DNA of 64,000 nucleotides from Paralichthys olivaceus (Eukaryota; Chordata; Actinopteri; Pleuronectiformes; Paralichthyidae), in NCBI RefSeq assembly GCF_024713975.1, contig NC_091098.1, forward strand, positions 19,871,316 through 19,935,315. The letters are read 5' to 3'. Positions 1-15,400 of this stretch are shown here, one piece after another. The position numbers and the translations under genes were made by a program. The notes under the pieces are model-generated. The model worked only from the letters and a program-made list of their open reading frames with translations, was not told the DNA's origin and did not search any database. Positions within the stretch are counted from its first letter, which is position 1; every line of letters begins with the position of its first letter.

Positions 1-3000
1 ACACACACGTTTCAATCATGTTTCTGCATGCTCTTACACCCACTGTACTCCCCCAATCTAGATCCCCTCAGAGAGCTGCTATCACTGGAGGTGATATCAT
101 TCCCAGTGTGGGACATCTGTCTCTTCCCAGAGGCAAAACAGTGGCACAGACAATCCACTTACACATGCACACTGCACATTGGAGGTGTTCCACTTTTAGT
201 GAGGACACGCACACACGCACACTTCAGCATCTCGGGAAACTAAAACTATCTGTGTGGCTTTTTAGTGAGAGTTAATATCTCATCCATAGCTTTGTGTTGG
301 TCTTTCTGCTTCTGTCTCCCTTCACACTTCGACATGCCCACCAGATGTTCCTGGACTTTTCTTATTTTTCCCAGGCTGTGGTCGAAAAAAGTTTAAAAAA
401 ATATCTTTTCCTAATCACTTTTCTTTGACCTCAATGGAAAACATCCTGAGGTCATGGAAGGATGTGAGGAAGAATGTATGAGTTAAGAAAAGAAAATCTG
501 ACCGGACTTGCACTGGGATTTTCTTTTAAACCAACTTTATTTATAAAACGTGGAAGATAAGCAGAGTGACAAACTCAGTACTGTACACCTAAAATGTAAG
601 GTGTCCTACAGATTCTCACTTCCTATGAAATAATATTTTAAATTAACAACAAAATAGATAGTATTGTAAAAAATCGAACAAACCAAACAGAATTGAAATG
701 TTGAGCTGTTATTATGACAGGAACTGAGCAAGGCGGGCAATACTAACCTTTTATATTGAAATAATAGGTCATAATGACATAATTTATACATCACTCCTCA
801 AAAAATTGAAGGGGACACTAAATCGTCACAGTATAACACCAATTCAGTAAAATATCAATCTGTCCATTTGGAAGCACAAGTGATTGTGACTCAATTTCAC
901 CTGCGTTGATGCAAATGAAAGGTACAGCAGGGATTGGAGAGACAAAAGTAAGATGTTGTTGCGCTATTTTGTTCTCCACAAATTATACAATGTACATCAG
1001 TAAAGATTTTCCAGTTGAATTATTTGTTCATCAAGATCTGATGTGTGTTCCCTTCATTTTTTTGAGCAGTGTATATGATAATCCAAAAATAAACCATATG
1101 GACATTCCCTAGCAAGTGATCATCCCCCAAGTTTGGGGAAAATCCATCTGTGTGTTGTTCAGTTATATACACACATGCACACACGAGGGCGAAAACAAAA
1201 CACTGCTTCCAGCTATTTCGCTGTGCAGGCTCATAAAAATAAGGAACAGAGCAATGGACCATGCAAAGTAAATTATACTCAAACATAGTTTATGGAGTTT
1301 CCTGTCATGGGTGCTTCTGACCTCTTTTATACAGTTGTCAAGTGGAGAAAATTAATTTATGGTGCATTCCACAATGGAGAGGATTCATTGAAATTATGTT
1401 TATGTGTATAATACTTTGTTCATATGATGACATTGTGAAAAAGGAATTGAATATGCTTGTTCTTCAAGCTTCAACATTACCCCTTACTGCACAAATATGC
1501 AAGAGAAGGAGCTCAGCCAATTGTGTGAGGATTTCCATCAGTTTTAAATTATGTCACAAAAATAAATCTGATGTTTCTTCATTGACGTGGCTCTGCCCTT
1601 GTGCAGCCATAGGATGCATTGTTTTAAATGTTGCTTCCACTAGGAATAGCATTATGCTTTCATAATGGTTGGTCCTGGTATCAGATGCTAAAGCAGATAA
1701 GAAAGGAAGCTTTGAAGGTCCTTTCCTCATCATTTAAAGAATTCAACCAGCCCTTATCATGGCTGCCACTTAAATACTTCTGGATCGTTTCACTCACTTA
1801 GGAGCGTTCCTAAGCAGAAAAGACTCTTTACTCGCCTGCCTGCCGGCGGCCTAACTACCTGTGAGCCTGGTCTTCATAATAAAGAGTCATTTTACTTTCA
1901 CATCAGCTGCCTGTGTGGCTGCACTCCTTTTCTGTCCCTGCATTGTCTTTGGCTCTGGGATCCATTCCGATCATCTTCTTTATGTTTTAATTCAAATTTG
2001 ATTAAAGAAAGAGCCATAGTAATTTTCTACCACAGCTGGGAACTGTAGTTTTTAGTAAATGTAAGTATAAGAGAAGTTATAGCAGCCTTATGAGTGAACA
2101 TGGGCTCAATTCAAAATAAACTTTGTCCCTGTTCCTCACAATAAAGACAAATGTCTCTCAGTTCAATAATGTGGCACATTGATGTGTTTAATAGTTTTTG
2201 GATCTCAAGAAGTCTACAGCATAGACAAATAAACTATGTCAGGATTTAATTACACAGGCGGTATTTGTTAGTAGGGCCGAAATCATTTGTTGGTTTTGGT
2301 CTTTGCATAGAATTTTTTGACAGTAAGGAAAATATACAATTTTACCAGACTCCTCCTTTAATCTTAAACTGGGTCCAAACCATTAAACAGCCCTTTGAAC
2401 TCAAGGAGACAGACCTCCCCTCACAAACACAGACCTTTTAAACTTTTGGACTTGTCACAAGTCACTCCCACCCAACATATTTTCATATACTCAATGTTGA
2501 CATTTCTTGGACAAATGAGCATAAATTGAAGGGAGTACTAAGCTGCTGATGGACCTACGTGTTAGGGTCTAAAAGGATTTCACAAAGATAGAAATGCAGG
2601 AGAAAGCACACACATTATCATTAACCTCTCCAAAGCCCTTTTTATGTGCGCTGTTCAATGAATGATGCGTCCTTATTCCACCTCACCATTCTGTATGTTA
2701 TGGGCCATATTCCTCCAGCATTAGTGACTGAGTTTTTATAGAGAAGTGCTTTGTTTCATCTCGAGCAGATTGGCCCTGTTTGACTTCCTGCCTATGTTGT
2801 AAGTGTGGAATGAATGTGTCTGCTACTGTGACTAATCATTGCTTCCTTTTAATAAAGCTAAACTTTGATGCCTGTAATCAGTTCAGCTACAGTCTGTGTT
2901 AGACTCCAAATGCATCACAGTCTGACACACACACACTCAGCGTTTGAAAAAGCATATTTACTTCATGGGACTAGATCAGAGTGAGATACGGGGGGGGGCC

Positions 3001-3071
3001 TCCAGTTTATTTAATCCTTGTTTCTCAACTGTGTTTGTATGTGTGTGTATGTGTGTCTCCATCTGTGTCAG
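1..3071. other. Non-coding sequence left of the first visible plxnd1 exon
   Basis: I see no exon-like segment here on either strand. The stretch is AT-rich with scattered short ORFs that have neither splice context nor family resemblance. Since the first plexin exon at 3072 begins in mid-codon and the sema domain has not yet appeared, this is most simply an intron of plxnd1. Confidence 0.6.
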
Positions 3072-6000
3072 ATGTATGAGCTGCCTGAGCACAAGGTGGA
3101 AGTGTTACTGGGACCACGAGAAACACCTCTGTGTCTCGGCCAAAGATAACTCGAAGCACAACCTGCTGGAGGTGAGTAATTGTCCCTTTTTCTAATCCAT
3201 CAACCAAACATATGCCCAGAGGATCTCATAATATTCAGATCCAGACTGTGCTGTCCAACATTGAGTGTCCTGTAATTAATTTGAGTCCAGACAGGTTAAG
3301 GCAAGAACAGTTTAACTACAGTTGTAGTTAAATGTCTTAACTACTCTAAGTATGAATGTTGAAACCAGCTATAAAATATCAGGTAGTTCTGTTTTTACAG
3401 ACCTATAACAGAGTAATGTGCCATTTAAAGTTCCTCTGACCTCCTCTTGAGTTTCTGTCTTTAGTTTGGTGTCCCAGCATGTTAGAGAGTAGATTCTCCG
3501 TGCCCCTGTTTTTGCGAGGAATTTTCACTGAAATGTCAAGACTGCCAGCGAAGAGACAATTCTACACCTACATTTTCTGCTGTGTTTGTATTTATCACTT
3601 TGTTTTAAGTAGGTGACTGCACAAAGGGATTATCTAGGTATGTTTGGCAATAAAAAGCCCCAAAGGGTGGAAAGCAAACGAACCAAATTGTGTAATAGGT
3701 TTGGCACGAGCACATGAAAGGGCTGTGAAACTAAGGAATTCATCCAAAACTCGTGGAGCCTCATTGAAACCAATTAAAGCTCCACAGATTCAATCATACG
3801 TTCAGCATGTCCCTGAAAACATCAAGACTAGGTCAGCCATCGTGTTATTCTAGTTCCCCCTGGAGTTATATTGCCCTGTCAGGCCCCCTCACCCTGTGAG
3901 TGGCGGCATCCTCTCAGCAGACTGTGACCCCTGGGTCAGGTTCTGACTGTGCTCAGTCATATTACAGGACCCAGTCAGAGGGGAGATGATGTGACTCACA
4001 GTCCCTCTGGTCAGCTGCTGGTCTACTGTTTAAGTGTTGACTGCCTTGTGTGTTTAATGTTCGCCCTTATATCACAAGATCCCCCAAAAAGGACAGGAGT
4101 GCTCTTTTTTAAACAAGACATCATTGCTTTTCTTGAAGCAAACACAATAAATCTTAGTCAGGAATGCAGCTTCAGACCCCGAGATACAGAGAAACAGACA
4201 CATTAAAACAAAGGAGGGGTTTTCTTTTTAGGTCACCATCGGTTATTTAAAATATAGGTTATTTTTAAACATGACAAAGAAGGTCTTAATGTGGGTCATA
4301 AGAGGAAGATAATTTTTTTTTCCTGCTCTACTGAGTCCATCAGGGTGTCCGGCCTCTGAGTCTGTTTTTCTAATCCCTCATCGTCCCTCTATTTGAAGCT
4401 ATTGTTGTTTCCCTCAGAGCGCGACTTCACCCTCTCATTTCCTCCTCCTCCAGATAAACAGGACAGGTATTTTGGGATTGCGGATGTGTGCAGGGGAGCC
4501 ATTGTTTTCTTTAACTACTATATGTCACTTCCTGCCCCCTACACCCCATCTCACCACAGAATGCAGCTTCCTGTCCGAGTCTGGTCATCTCAGAGGTACC
4601 TCCTACGCCATCAGAAATGGCCCAGGACTTCACCATATCCCTCAGCAACATCCAGGAGGTACTACAGACAACTTTCAGCTATGGAGTCAGATCTGGACTT
4701 TTTCCAAAATGCATGTTGTGAGAATGATTGGAATAAAACCGAAACATGTGGTGTGTTCGCTTCAAGCTGAGATAAACACAGATGGATATTTGTGTGCGTT
4801 GATGTGGGTCAGTGCATGAACGATGCTTGAATTTGGGTGATCTCCGTGTTGTGAGACAGAGATGAGCGAGTATCTTTATGCTTATTTTGCTTACTGCTCA
4901 GCTGTCTGAGCCCACCATGCCTTGGGTATCTGACTGTGACTAGCTGAGTTGTGTCTTCGTCAGCACACTGTACAATGAGCGGTCGGACTAAGGCAGCACA
5001 CATGGCAGGGGCTTTATTCGCTGGTGTTCATTTTAAATTCAGCTAGTCTTCTCAGATCAGTTTTTCTAAATGCCTTTTCTCATCCTTAATCCACACGGAG
5101 TGAGTCAGACGCTGATCCTGCATAGGTCGATAAGGACACTAGCAGGATCCCCTAAGAATTCCAGTGCTGACTGGTTGCCAGGTGTGGTCAGTCACACATG
5201 CCTAACCCTCGCTGGCCTTTTCAAGCCCTCTCCTGGTGTGTTGCTATGGTGACAGACAACGAGTCACAAAACCCAGACAAACAAAGCCTGGATGTGATTG
5301 TTCCCTCATATTCGTCTTTATTGTGAAAGTTTATTCAAACCAATGTTGTTTGAATAATGTCTTTATTTTGTTGACAAGTCAACAGAGCAGTTGGTCATAT
5401 CAAGTGTTGCCATTGTGGAATCTGTGGTGAATTTTGGTTTGGTTCCCACGACAATTTTTTATTTTATTTTTATTGAACGACAAACTTAATATAAATAACT
5501 TAAAATAACATTTATAAACATTTCTATGAAAACATACAGCAGATGCTTGGAAGATTGTCTTTTTTTCTTAGACTAAATATAAGAACTGAGAACGTGTTTT
5601 TTCTTTTTTCTTTAAAAAAATACCTGCCAGATGCAATAAAAAAAAAAAAAATCAAGGTTCTCTTGTGTCATAAAGATTTAGCCAAGTCCTGGAGAAGGCG
5701 ATCAAAGTACACTAAATAAAGCCGGCTGGATTCACTGGGAAATGATTCCCTCCTCTTTAAGTACTTATCCTTTAGTGCTTTAACCTATCTTAGTTTTCAT
5801 TATGGTCCTGACTTCTCATGTACTTTTCTCAGTTAAACTCAGTACCCATTATATGAAGAATAAATTCATATTCATTATTCTGGTTCCCAGATGACTTTGC
5901 AGAGGTGTGGGAGTCCAGATGTTTATGAATATGAATTTTGAATGGATTTCATCTTTTCCTGGCAGGGACAATTATTGTGGGTTATTTCAGTTTCCTGGTA

Positions 6001-6560
6001 CATTTTCAGATGTGTAAATTGTTACCAGACAATGTTTGGAAGAACATTTCACTGCTGAAGCAAGCTGTGTACATTTCTCTAATTTCTGAATACTATAGCA
6101 CTGATTATATCAGTCTGAGAACAGCATAGTAGTGCAATTTGCTCACTTTTAACTGTTAAAATACTGAACCTTTATTAAAGTAAGTGTTTTGCATGGCAGG
6201 GGGAGGAGCTGGACTGTGACTTTGGGACAGAGCAGCAATATGAGGCCACATGGCTCAACAGCTCAACTGTCAAGTGCAGTGGAGTGACTGTAAGTATAGA
6301 CAATGATTTATAACTAGTGAGTGAATTTACCAGCTATGACTAAAGATCAGCTAATTTCTAAATAATTTACTGTGAATTTACAGCCTCAGTGGGATCATAA
6401 ATCTGAGGTTTAAGTCCTGTTTGTAAGTTGTTTTTGTTTCTGTCCATGTAGCTGTCCACTAACCAGAGGAGTCAGGTTTACCACCTCAATCTGAGAAGGA
6501 GAGAATTCATCACTGAGCAGGGGGAGGATGTTTTCATCGACAGCCCGCAGCCCATGAAAG
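3072..6560 (+). CDS. plxnd1: plxnd1 exons for PSI domain and following linker
   Basis: Exons 3072-3171, 6200-6289 and 6452-6560. The first carries a Cys-rich stretch ([14 protein letters not shown]) typical of a PSI domain, the small disulfide knot of plexins and semaphorins. The next two encode the linker (starting GEELDCDFG and LSTNQRSQV) leading to the next PSI unit. By position in the family this is probably the second of three PSI domains; that numbering is inferred because the N-terminal part is absent. Confidence 0.82.
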
Positions 6561-7884
6561 GTAAGACATTACACCCATGCTTTTGTAGATGTGTAAAAGA
6601 AAGCAGATGAAAAATACAATCGCCATCTGTTACGCTTCAGCTGTTCGCTCAGCTCTCTTATACTTGCACTGTAATTATAGACAGCCGCAAAAACAAGACA
6701 AAATCCAACATAGCTGCCACCGTCGCTCTCAGAGTGCATGTCACCTGTACACGGATATTTTCTGATGAGATTGGAAGATTTGATTACACCTGGTAAAAAA
6801 TAAAGAATCGCTTACTGGGACAAACAGTTTTAAACTGCCTTTCACTTGCAATAATAGTAATTTGTCTATTGCAACACATAATTTACCAAGAGCTAGTAAT
6901 TTGCCATAATATCACATTCTCCTACCGTCTATTTACATATAATTATTATCGGGCATAGGGAGCTGCAGTATAAGGTGTTATCAATGCGTCTTACAAGCCA
7001 TGTCCATCTGTATTGTTGCAAATACAATTTGAGCTCCATGACAACAGTGAGATGATGAAAAGTGCCGTGCGTGTTGTTGAACTTGGCGCATTGTCTAGTG
7101 TGCAGCTACAAGCCAGCCCTTGCCTTCCCCAGTTCCAGATGTGCTGTTCACAGTCCATGTGTCTACCATGTGAACAACGGCCCTGGGCAGCTGCCAGACT
7201 CTCTCTGCTGTTAATGGACACGATTGTCGCTTCGTAACATGCATAGTCATCAAATTCTAAAACAACAGACTCTTTATCACACACACAGGGACACTGCAAT
7301 ATGCACACAAATGCACATGCAGCGATACAAATGGGACTTCTCACTGGGAGGCACATTGGAACATGTACACAATCATCTGTTTCTCGCTGACTTTGTTCTC
7401 CTCCACTAGCTGTCTTTTTTCCTGGCTCCTTTTTTTATAGCCATGAATATATCATCTGACAAATACTTGTGCTGTTTATTTAGAGCAGACAGCCCAAGTG
7501 GTTCATAGGAGACTCTATGCAAAACGTATAAAATAATCTTAGTTGCTGCACTTTAGGTTGGTCAGACAGGGCAAACACATTTCAGTAAATCTACATTACA
7601 TTGATTGACTCTTTCTCTCTCCTCTACCTCTCATCTCCTTCTAGTGGAGGTGTACAACTGTGGAGTAGGTAGTTCAGACTGTTCCCAATGCTGGGGCCGG
7701 GAGGATCAGGGCCACCTCTGTGGCTGGTGTGAGAACGGCTGCAGGCCGCGGGATGATTGCCAGCAAATCAGCGATCAATGCCCAGCTCCTGAGATCCACA
7801 AGGTAAGATCACAGGTTAACCATAAACGCTTGCATTCATAACCCCCTCCACCCACACACCCACACACACACCCACACACACACA

Positions 7885-7953
<69 letters not shown>

Positions 7954-10900
7954 CCTTTTTGTAGCCTCCAGGCTCTATTTTGAAGCCATAAAATGGTGAA
8001 TCATGGGGTCACTCACATGATGCGGTGCCCCCATGCTCTGTCTGTCCAGTGTCAGCTGCTGAGGGGAATGTTTGAATAGAGTCTCATTAAAGCAGATCAC
8101 TCAGTATTAACACTAACACTCACTTAGCCGTGGGCCTCTGGGGATGCAGCCCAGTTGATCTACAATCTCTCAGGACAGCATGGGAAACACCTTCTTTCCC
8201 GTGTTACTGCAGTACGTGTTTAAACTGTTTAGATTTGGCTATGAAAGCTATATGTGTCAGGTTTTCTGTGTAGAAAACCACAGAAACTAGAAAGCAAATA
8301 AGAAACATGAGGGATTTAAGATATGTTGTCACAAGAAGAGCTAAACCAGACTGGTAAAAGGAATTAAAGAGTGTTTATCTTTCACATGATCTGACTTCGG
8401 TCACGTCAAGAACGGCTGTCACGATTACCGGAGTTAGCTTTTTTCCCTGCTATCGAACTTTATACCAGCGGAGCCACGGTAGGCAGGCATGGGAAGCACG
8501 GTTCACATGAGACCCAGTCGGCCTCAACATCCTGTAGATAAAACCTGGTCAGCCCAAGAGAATAAGCAAGCAGAACAAAGCGGACGCACTCACAAACACT
8601 CTGACACACACATATACACACACACACAAACACGCACATACACACACACACACAGTCCCACAATCTATCACACAAACAGGCCATATTGAAGCATTCACGA
8701 TTATCCCTCATTCTTTGTAGCTGTCAGCACACTGTGACTAACAGGATGCTCAATGAGAGTCTAACTTCTTACGTGACTGAAGTGAGATGGGCTGAGATGC
8801 CTTGTGCGTGGGCAGACTATTGCCCCCCCCCCCCCCCCCCAACTCAATCACACTCCCACTGGTTCTCTCCGGAGAATGAGTTGCAGAAAGGAGAGAGGGG
8901 CTGTGGTTCTGTTGGGTGTGTGATGCAATGCTTTGGCAGCCATGTTTTCCCAGAGAATCCACAGGGGTTATAGCCTGTGCAAGCCTGCTCTCCCTAAACA
9001 TTCCCACACCCTCCGCAGCAGTTCTTTGTTTTATAGTCCTGGTGACTGTGTGTATAGTTTAGATAATGAAGTATTGTTTCCTGGCTCTGCTTAGTCACAC
9101 AAAGTCTCAACGTAAGATACTAGCGCTGTAATATTAGAAATATGGAGGAGGATTAAAGTTTTCCCTTGACTTTTCCTCTTAATTATGAAACATAAGACAA
9201 TAGAGATATTTACTATCTGTGTCAGCTCTATATTCCGATGTTATGTTATGTTCATGTTATGTGTGTTCTTGTCAACTGTTTGAAAAAAAAAATTGATTAT
9301 AGATACCTCAGCATCCAAAACAGGAATTACCAGGCATAGTTTATCCATAGCATGAAAGGAACAAAGACAGAGGGCTGTGGGTGAGACATAAATTGTCTGG
9401 GCGAGAGGATGGAGAGCTTGTCGGACAGAGAGAGGGTGGCGAAGTACAGTGTAGTGAGAAGTCTTTTCCTGTTTTTGTCCTCACGTCCTCCTTGATTAGT
9501 GTGATGCAAAGGAACTGGAGTGAGGAGAAGAAGATGAAAGCTCCGACCTCAAAGCGGTCTGTTCAGAACAAAAACAAAAAAAAAAACATATGGAGTTTTT
9601 CAGTTAGGTAGTGTATCCAAGGCCTACACATCTGGGTATTTTTTTATTTTTAAATACAAGAATGTAGAATAATTTAGTCCTTGCATGTCTTTAAATAGCA
9701 CCACTAACATCCCTAGTGGATGGTTTTTACAGACACACATTCACACCCTGTGATCTCCCTGCAGGCCTGGCAGAGTTTGTGCTGTAAATCAAGACTCTCA
9801 GACTTGTAAAAGGTGTAAATGAACAGCATGCCAGCTGATGTAGATGTCAATGCTCAATGGCGCCACAGAGAAACACAAGGTGCTATAAAACGCATTGTGA
9901 TAATAAATAACTCTGCTTAATGCAGAGCTTTGTAGAGAGGGTGGGTGCTTGAATGTGTTTACATGCTCATACATCCATGTATTTACATGTGTATGGGAGA
10001 ACGTGGGTATGTGGTTTTGGAGTAGTACAGTGCAGTTTAAGCAGGCACTGGTTGACCACAAAAACCTTGACATAATTTCCTGTGGGGTAGATTCCAAAGA
10101 AATGCTGTAAGTAATGAGTCAGTTTCCAACAGTTTGTTTTCACATGATATTAAAGCATCAGACCACCTTTACTTTTAGCTGGGAAATAGATTGTTTATAT
10201 ATCTGCTCTGTCACTCTGACAGGCTTCAAATTATCTAGATGCAGAGCCAAACCTTGTCCTCTCACCTAGACGAAACAGAAGTGCTGTTTTCATTTTCAAG
10301 CTCGGTCTCTGATAGAGCCAGAGCCAGGATAATAACACCGAGGGGGTCACAGTGACCTCAGCTCAGCCAGGGGGTCATTCAGAAAAAGCACGTTGGACTT
10401 GCTATGCTACAGTGGCAAGATGACAGCGGATAGCTTCTGTCTGGGCGCCGGAGATGCTATCTTTGAAACTGTGTTTCCGTGGTGATTGAAGAGGTGACGG
10501 TCCTCTCCTTTTCTCTCTGCGGCGTCTGAATGGAAAGTTAAGAGACCAAAGACGAGGGCTGAAATGGTGCGTGAGAGTACGCCTCTAAACAACAACAGAA
10601 ATAGGACTGAGGAATTTGACGAAGGAGACACAGGAAAACAGATGAAAGGGAATGAAACTGCATTAATTCGCCTTGCTCTCTCTCCACCGCCATCAGCATT
10701 CGCTCTGCTCTTGGCACTCAGTTCCCTAAATTGCCTCCACACTCATCCACCTTACCGCTGTGCTCTCCACCTCGCCTCTCTAGCCGTCACTCTCTCACTC
10801 TGCCTGTCTCTTGTGGGGTGTGAAGAGGGCTCTTAGGCCGCTCTTTATTTGCATGTGCTGTGGAGGATTAGAGGCTGAAGAGTCTCAGACTGACATGGTT

Positions 10901-12350
10901 AAGACTCTACATAATGTGTGTGTATACCTAAACCATGTGTCTATTCAATTAGATCTCAGTCTTCAGCAGGAGAACACTTGTCCTTATCTCTCTCTCTCTC
11001 TCTCTGTGTGTGCTACACTCCATGTCAGCATCAGAGAAAGTATCGTCAATCTCTTCATTCTCTGTCATGTTCATTGTCGTCAATAGTAGGATGTTTTAGG
11101 GAGGTAATCTACTTTTGAGATCAGATTGTTTTGTGCATATTGCAGTCTTTTCTTTCTCGCTGCTCATTACTTCCCTGTGTCTCTGTCAGATCTCCCCTCT
11201 GAGGGGTCCGGTGGAAGGAGGCACCTTCCTGACGATAGAGGGCAGGAACCTGGGCCGGAGGGCTGGAGCAGTGAAGGTCTATATTGGAGATGTGCCATGT
11301 TCTCTTCTGCCCGAGTTCTACTCTGTCTCTGTTAAGTAAGTAATACAAACGTGTGTAAGAATTATGATTCACAAACTGGTGCAAGTATGGCCACTCCTTT
11401 TTCTCCATGTTTTACGTAATCTACATTGTCAAAACGACAAGACAGAAAAAATAAGGGATTGTCAGGTACATTACTACACATCTGCTGACAAATCACTATC
11501 TCAGATCATAAGAATCCACAAGTCTGCCACGTCTTGACAATATAATTTTTCAACGGTAGAAACATCCCTGCTGCATGGCTTAGTTTTCATGTATTCATGA
11601 GGCTAATTTTCACAAATATTATTATGCAGCACACTTCTCATTTTAAATGACTCCATTGCCGTCTCGCCATAGCTCAGGGACCATCACACTATCACCATGG
11701 AGACAGCAGGACCCCGCTTTGATTCTGGGATAACAGAGCTGGGTGGAAGTCAGTAACTCTACAATTACATCCAAACTTCCATTCAGTATCTGTAATGTTC
11801 CCTGACTGGAACTGTTTATCTGGTCTTGCTCCACTGAAGCCAGTCATTGTATTAGGACCAGTTCAAGGGAGAGCTGTGGGTCTCACCTGTCACTCAAGCT
11901 GCCTGACACATTCCCCCCAAACGCACGTCAAAAACAGCGAATCGCATTTCACTCCCTCGGTGATCGCACCTTGTGTCGTCATTCCTCATTGGCTCCTGAG
12001 GTTGGTTGTTATGACAGCGACTCATACCCTCCTCGCTGGAAGTGCTACTGACAAATCATAACACGTCAGTGCATCTGACAGTGTCAGCACATTTTGACTT
12101 GAAGACACGCACGCACGTATGCACGCACTTTATGTTTACAAATTTAAATTTGTAAGTTTATTTAACCATCTTATATTTGATGTTACTGTAGTTGACACCT
12201 CATTTAGAGAATAAAATCTAAAGATAAATATATATTCCACATCCTTGAAACTTGAAATGAGGATTAGATTAAATTGATCCGTTTCCCAAAAATATGCTCA
12301 TTCAGAACATTTAAATTCAAACTGGTTCTCACAGAAAAGTCACACATACA

Positions 12351-12403
<53 letters not shown>

Positions 12404-15400
12404 GAACATGTGACCTCATTTACTGGGGCTGTTGAGACAGTTGTCTGCTCGTGTGGTGCGAGGTCAAAGTTTACATCTGTGTGTCAAAAGGAAAATGTGC
12501 AGCGTTGGAGAGACGGTGCTCCACTCACTTGTTGTCAACATTTTAATTAATGGCACAGTCAGTGTAGGCACACCTCATTTACTGGAGTACTTCTCTGCTG
12601 CCCTCCCTATCATTTTGATATGACCCTCAAGTGGCCTTAGCCCCTTTGCAATTAGCAGAACCCAGACGAAGCTCACATCAAAACACGCAGACTTGATTGT
12701 TGATGATACTCATCACCAACTCAAGGGAAATGATCACAGACATCTCAGAGTTGTAGCCAAAATATCAGCCTCTGAAACCCATAATATCTCCACAGAGGGG
12801 ATGGGCTGGAATGTGCTCAGAGCAGGGGTCAGTCCGGGCCCTGTCTGTTCCTACTGGGAGTCTGCCTCTCTTTTGACAGGGATCAACATCACACACTGCT
12901 TACATACACATGCATACACCAGGGTGAACGTGTCTGACTTAAAAAACAGGTTTCACCTTCAAAAATAAAAAAAAGGCCTGAGAATGTTTTGGGGATCTAG
13001 AAAACCACAACACATCTGGAAGGAGGTACACAACCTCACTCTCAGGGTCCTGGAAAAGCCACTGGTCATCCACCAATATGGTACCTATTTGGTACAGAAC
13101 TGGACAAGACAGTAGACCCTATGTCTACGAAACAGATCTTTTTGTTTTTTTTAAGAAATTTAAGGGTTTGTTTTCTGAGCACCATTTATGAACCTCTGAC
13201 CCCCTGCTCAGGCCACTGAAATGTGTGGATTGTGTGTGGAAGAAAACTGTACAATCCTTTTTTTTTGGGTCATCACCATCAGACCTGTAGCAACCAGTGT
13301 CAGATCTAGCAAAACATTCAATGAATTTATCATTTTTAATTGGTCAATCCATCCATGCATTTTCTGCCACTTATCTGGTTTTTAGGTATTCAGTTCGAAT
13401 TTATATTCGATTGTACTGCATATGGTAAAATAAAATTTACACTGTAGAAATTCATAATACACAAAGTGCCCAGTATTTGTACAGTTGCAATGCTTCACAG
13501 ACTTCTCATGTAGCTTTTATCTGCTGATAAGCCTTTGGTCATATGCTTCAAAAAATATTAGTTTTTATGGGTTTTTTTCCACATAATAATTCACAATATT
13601 ATTGTTCAATAGCAGATAATATAATATGATGGTTTAGCCTGACACAGGCTCAGATTTCTTTGAATACTCTCAGTTACGTTTCAGTTTATTTTCTTTTTTT
13701 TAATCAGAGCATGTGGAATGATGCATTTTCTTTCTAATAGGTGCACGCCTGCACTCATGGCACTGAATTGACAGGGGTGTAATTTGAATGTAATTACATT
13801 CTTTACCTGATGCTCCTGTAATTAATGATCAGGAATGTCAACCCTGCCTGCAAATTTCAAAACACTAATGCAGTTTATGTTTTGAATATTTTTAAAAGCC
13901 ATTCAGACTCATAAAGAGAATCTGTGATTTAATGGGGCTCATTAAATTCTGCAGTGGTTTGGGGTTTGGCTTCGCTCAGAGCAGAATACATGTCGGTGTG
14001 TGTAGAATCAGGCCTGGCATTTAAGAGCACATGTAGTTACAGCTTTCTCCCTCAGTTTGACCCTAACCCGACTCAAATCTGTCCAGTCCAGTTTATGTCA
14101 TCGTATGTCCTGCCAGGTCCTCCTACATAAAACACAGGTCCTCCGTTTATGAAAATCCCCCGCTATTCCTCTGTCAATCATCCGATCACTAGCTGAGAAT
14201 TTATAACCATGTAGCACCAGGCACCTGACTAAATAAACCGACGGGGTGTCAGGCTGCAAGGGAATCATGTGAGGTGATAAAGGTTGTGTTCCCCCCCTAG
14301 TACATTTATCCCAGTGAGGCCCCAGAACAGTAGATCTCTCTGCCTCGGTACACCAATGTGTCGTTAATACGAGCCGTCCCTGTAGAGCGTGCACTGATGA
14401 CACAAGGCTTAATCACAGCCAGGAGGCAAAGAGAACAAGCCTCAGCAGCTCCTTAATCTCCTCCGTGGTTAGACACATCTGGTCTGAGGAGCTTTGAACT
14501 TTACATCTCCTAATATCTGATTTCTCAAGGCTTTATTAGATTCCATATGTAAATGCAATATGGTTTGATGAATTAGTTCATAACCACCATTCTCCAAGTT
14601 TAATTATGTCATTGTTTAGCAGTCGCGTTCAAGCTCTTTATATTGGTTCCTCTCACATGCAATTTGTGTCGAGCAATTCTTTCTTTAAATTAGTTTATTA
14701 AATTCTAGTTATAAGCTGCATATCTGAGTTCTCTTATGATATTTGATTGTAGTGTTTACTAAACAAGGAGGTCACATTCATTTTGAACTCCCCAGGCTGG
14801 TGTGTGTCACTGGGTGGTCCGAGCAAGACAAGAAAGACATCGTCCGAGTGGACGTGGATCAGAGCGGGATGGGGGCTTCAAAGGAGAGCTTCTCATACTT
14901 GGTGAGTCTTCTCCATCCATCTACCCTCCTGCTGATCTTTGCTCTCTGCTCTTTTTGTCTCTCCCTACACATTCTTCTTCTTCTTCTTCTTCAAGCTCTC
15001 CTGTATCTCGCTCCCCACTGGGAAACCCAAGTGTCTCATTTGAGTATTAACAGATGGAGTGGAATGTGAGAATGTGTGGGAATCTTCAAACAATAATCTC
15101 AGCTGCGACTAAGCACCATTGTCATTTTGCACTCGCTGCCAGCAAAAACAAATATGGCGATTGTTGGAATGTCCCCTTGCTCTGAATCCATCAGTGGTCA
15201 CAGCAAACTAGCCAGCATTGTGTTAACTGACCTCAACCCACACAGTCTCCCATTGGATTAAGAGTATTCCGCCAGTGGAAATACCCATGTAAGCGCTTTG
15301 TTTCTATTGTTTATAGACAAAGAGTTTTTCATAATGTAGTGCTGGAAAAATCAGCGGCTCTGTCTGTGAGTCATCCCGCAGAGAAATCACCCAGATCTTG

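Noticed and set aside
4393..4819. Two overlapping plus-strand ORFs of 125 and 115 codons
   Set aside because: They lie in a plxnd1 intron, have no recognisable domain and lack splice signals joining them to the plexin frame.
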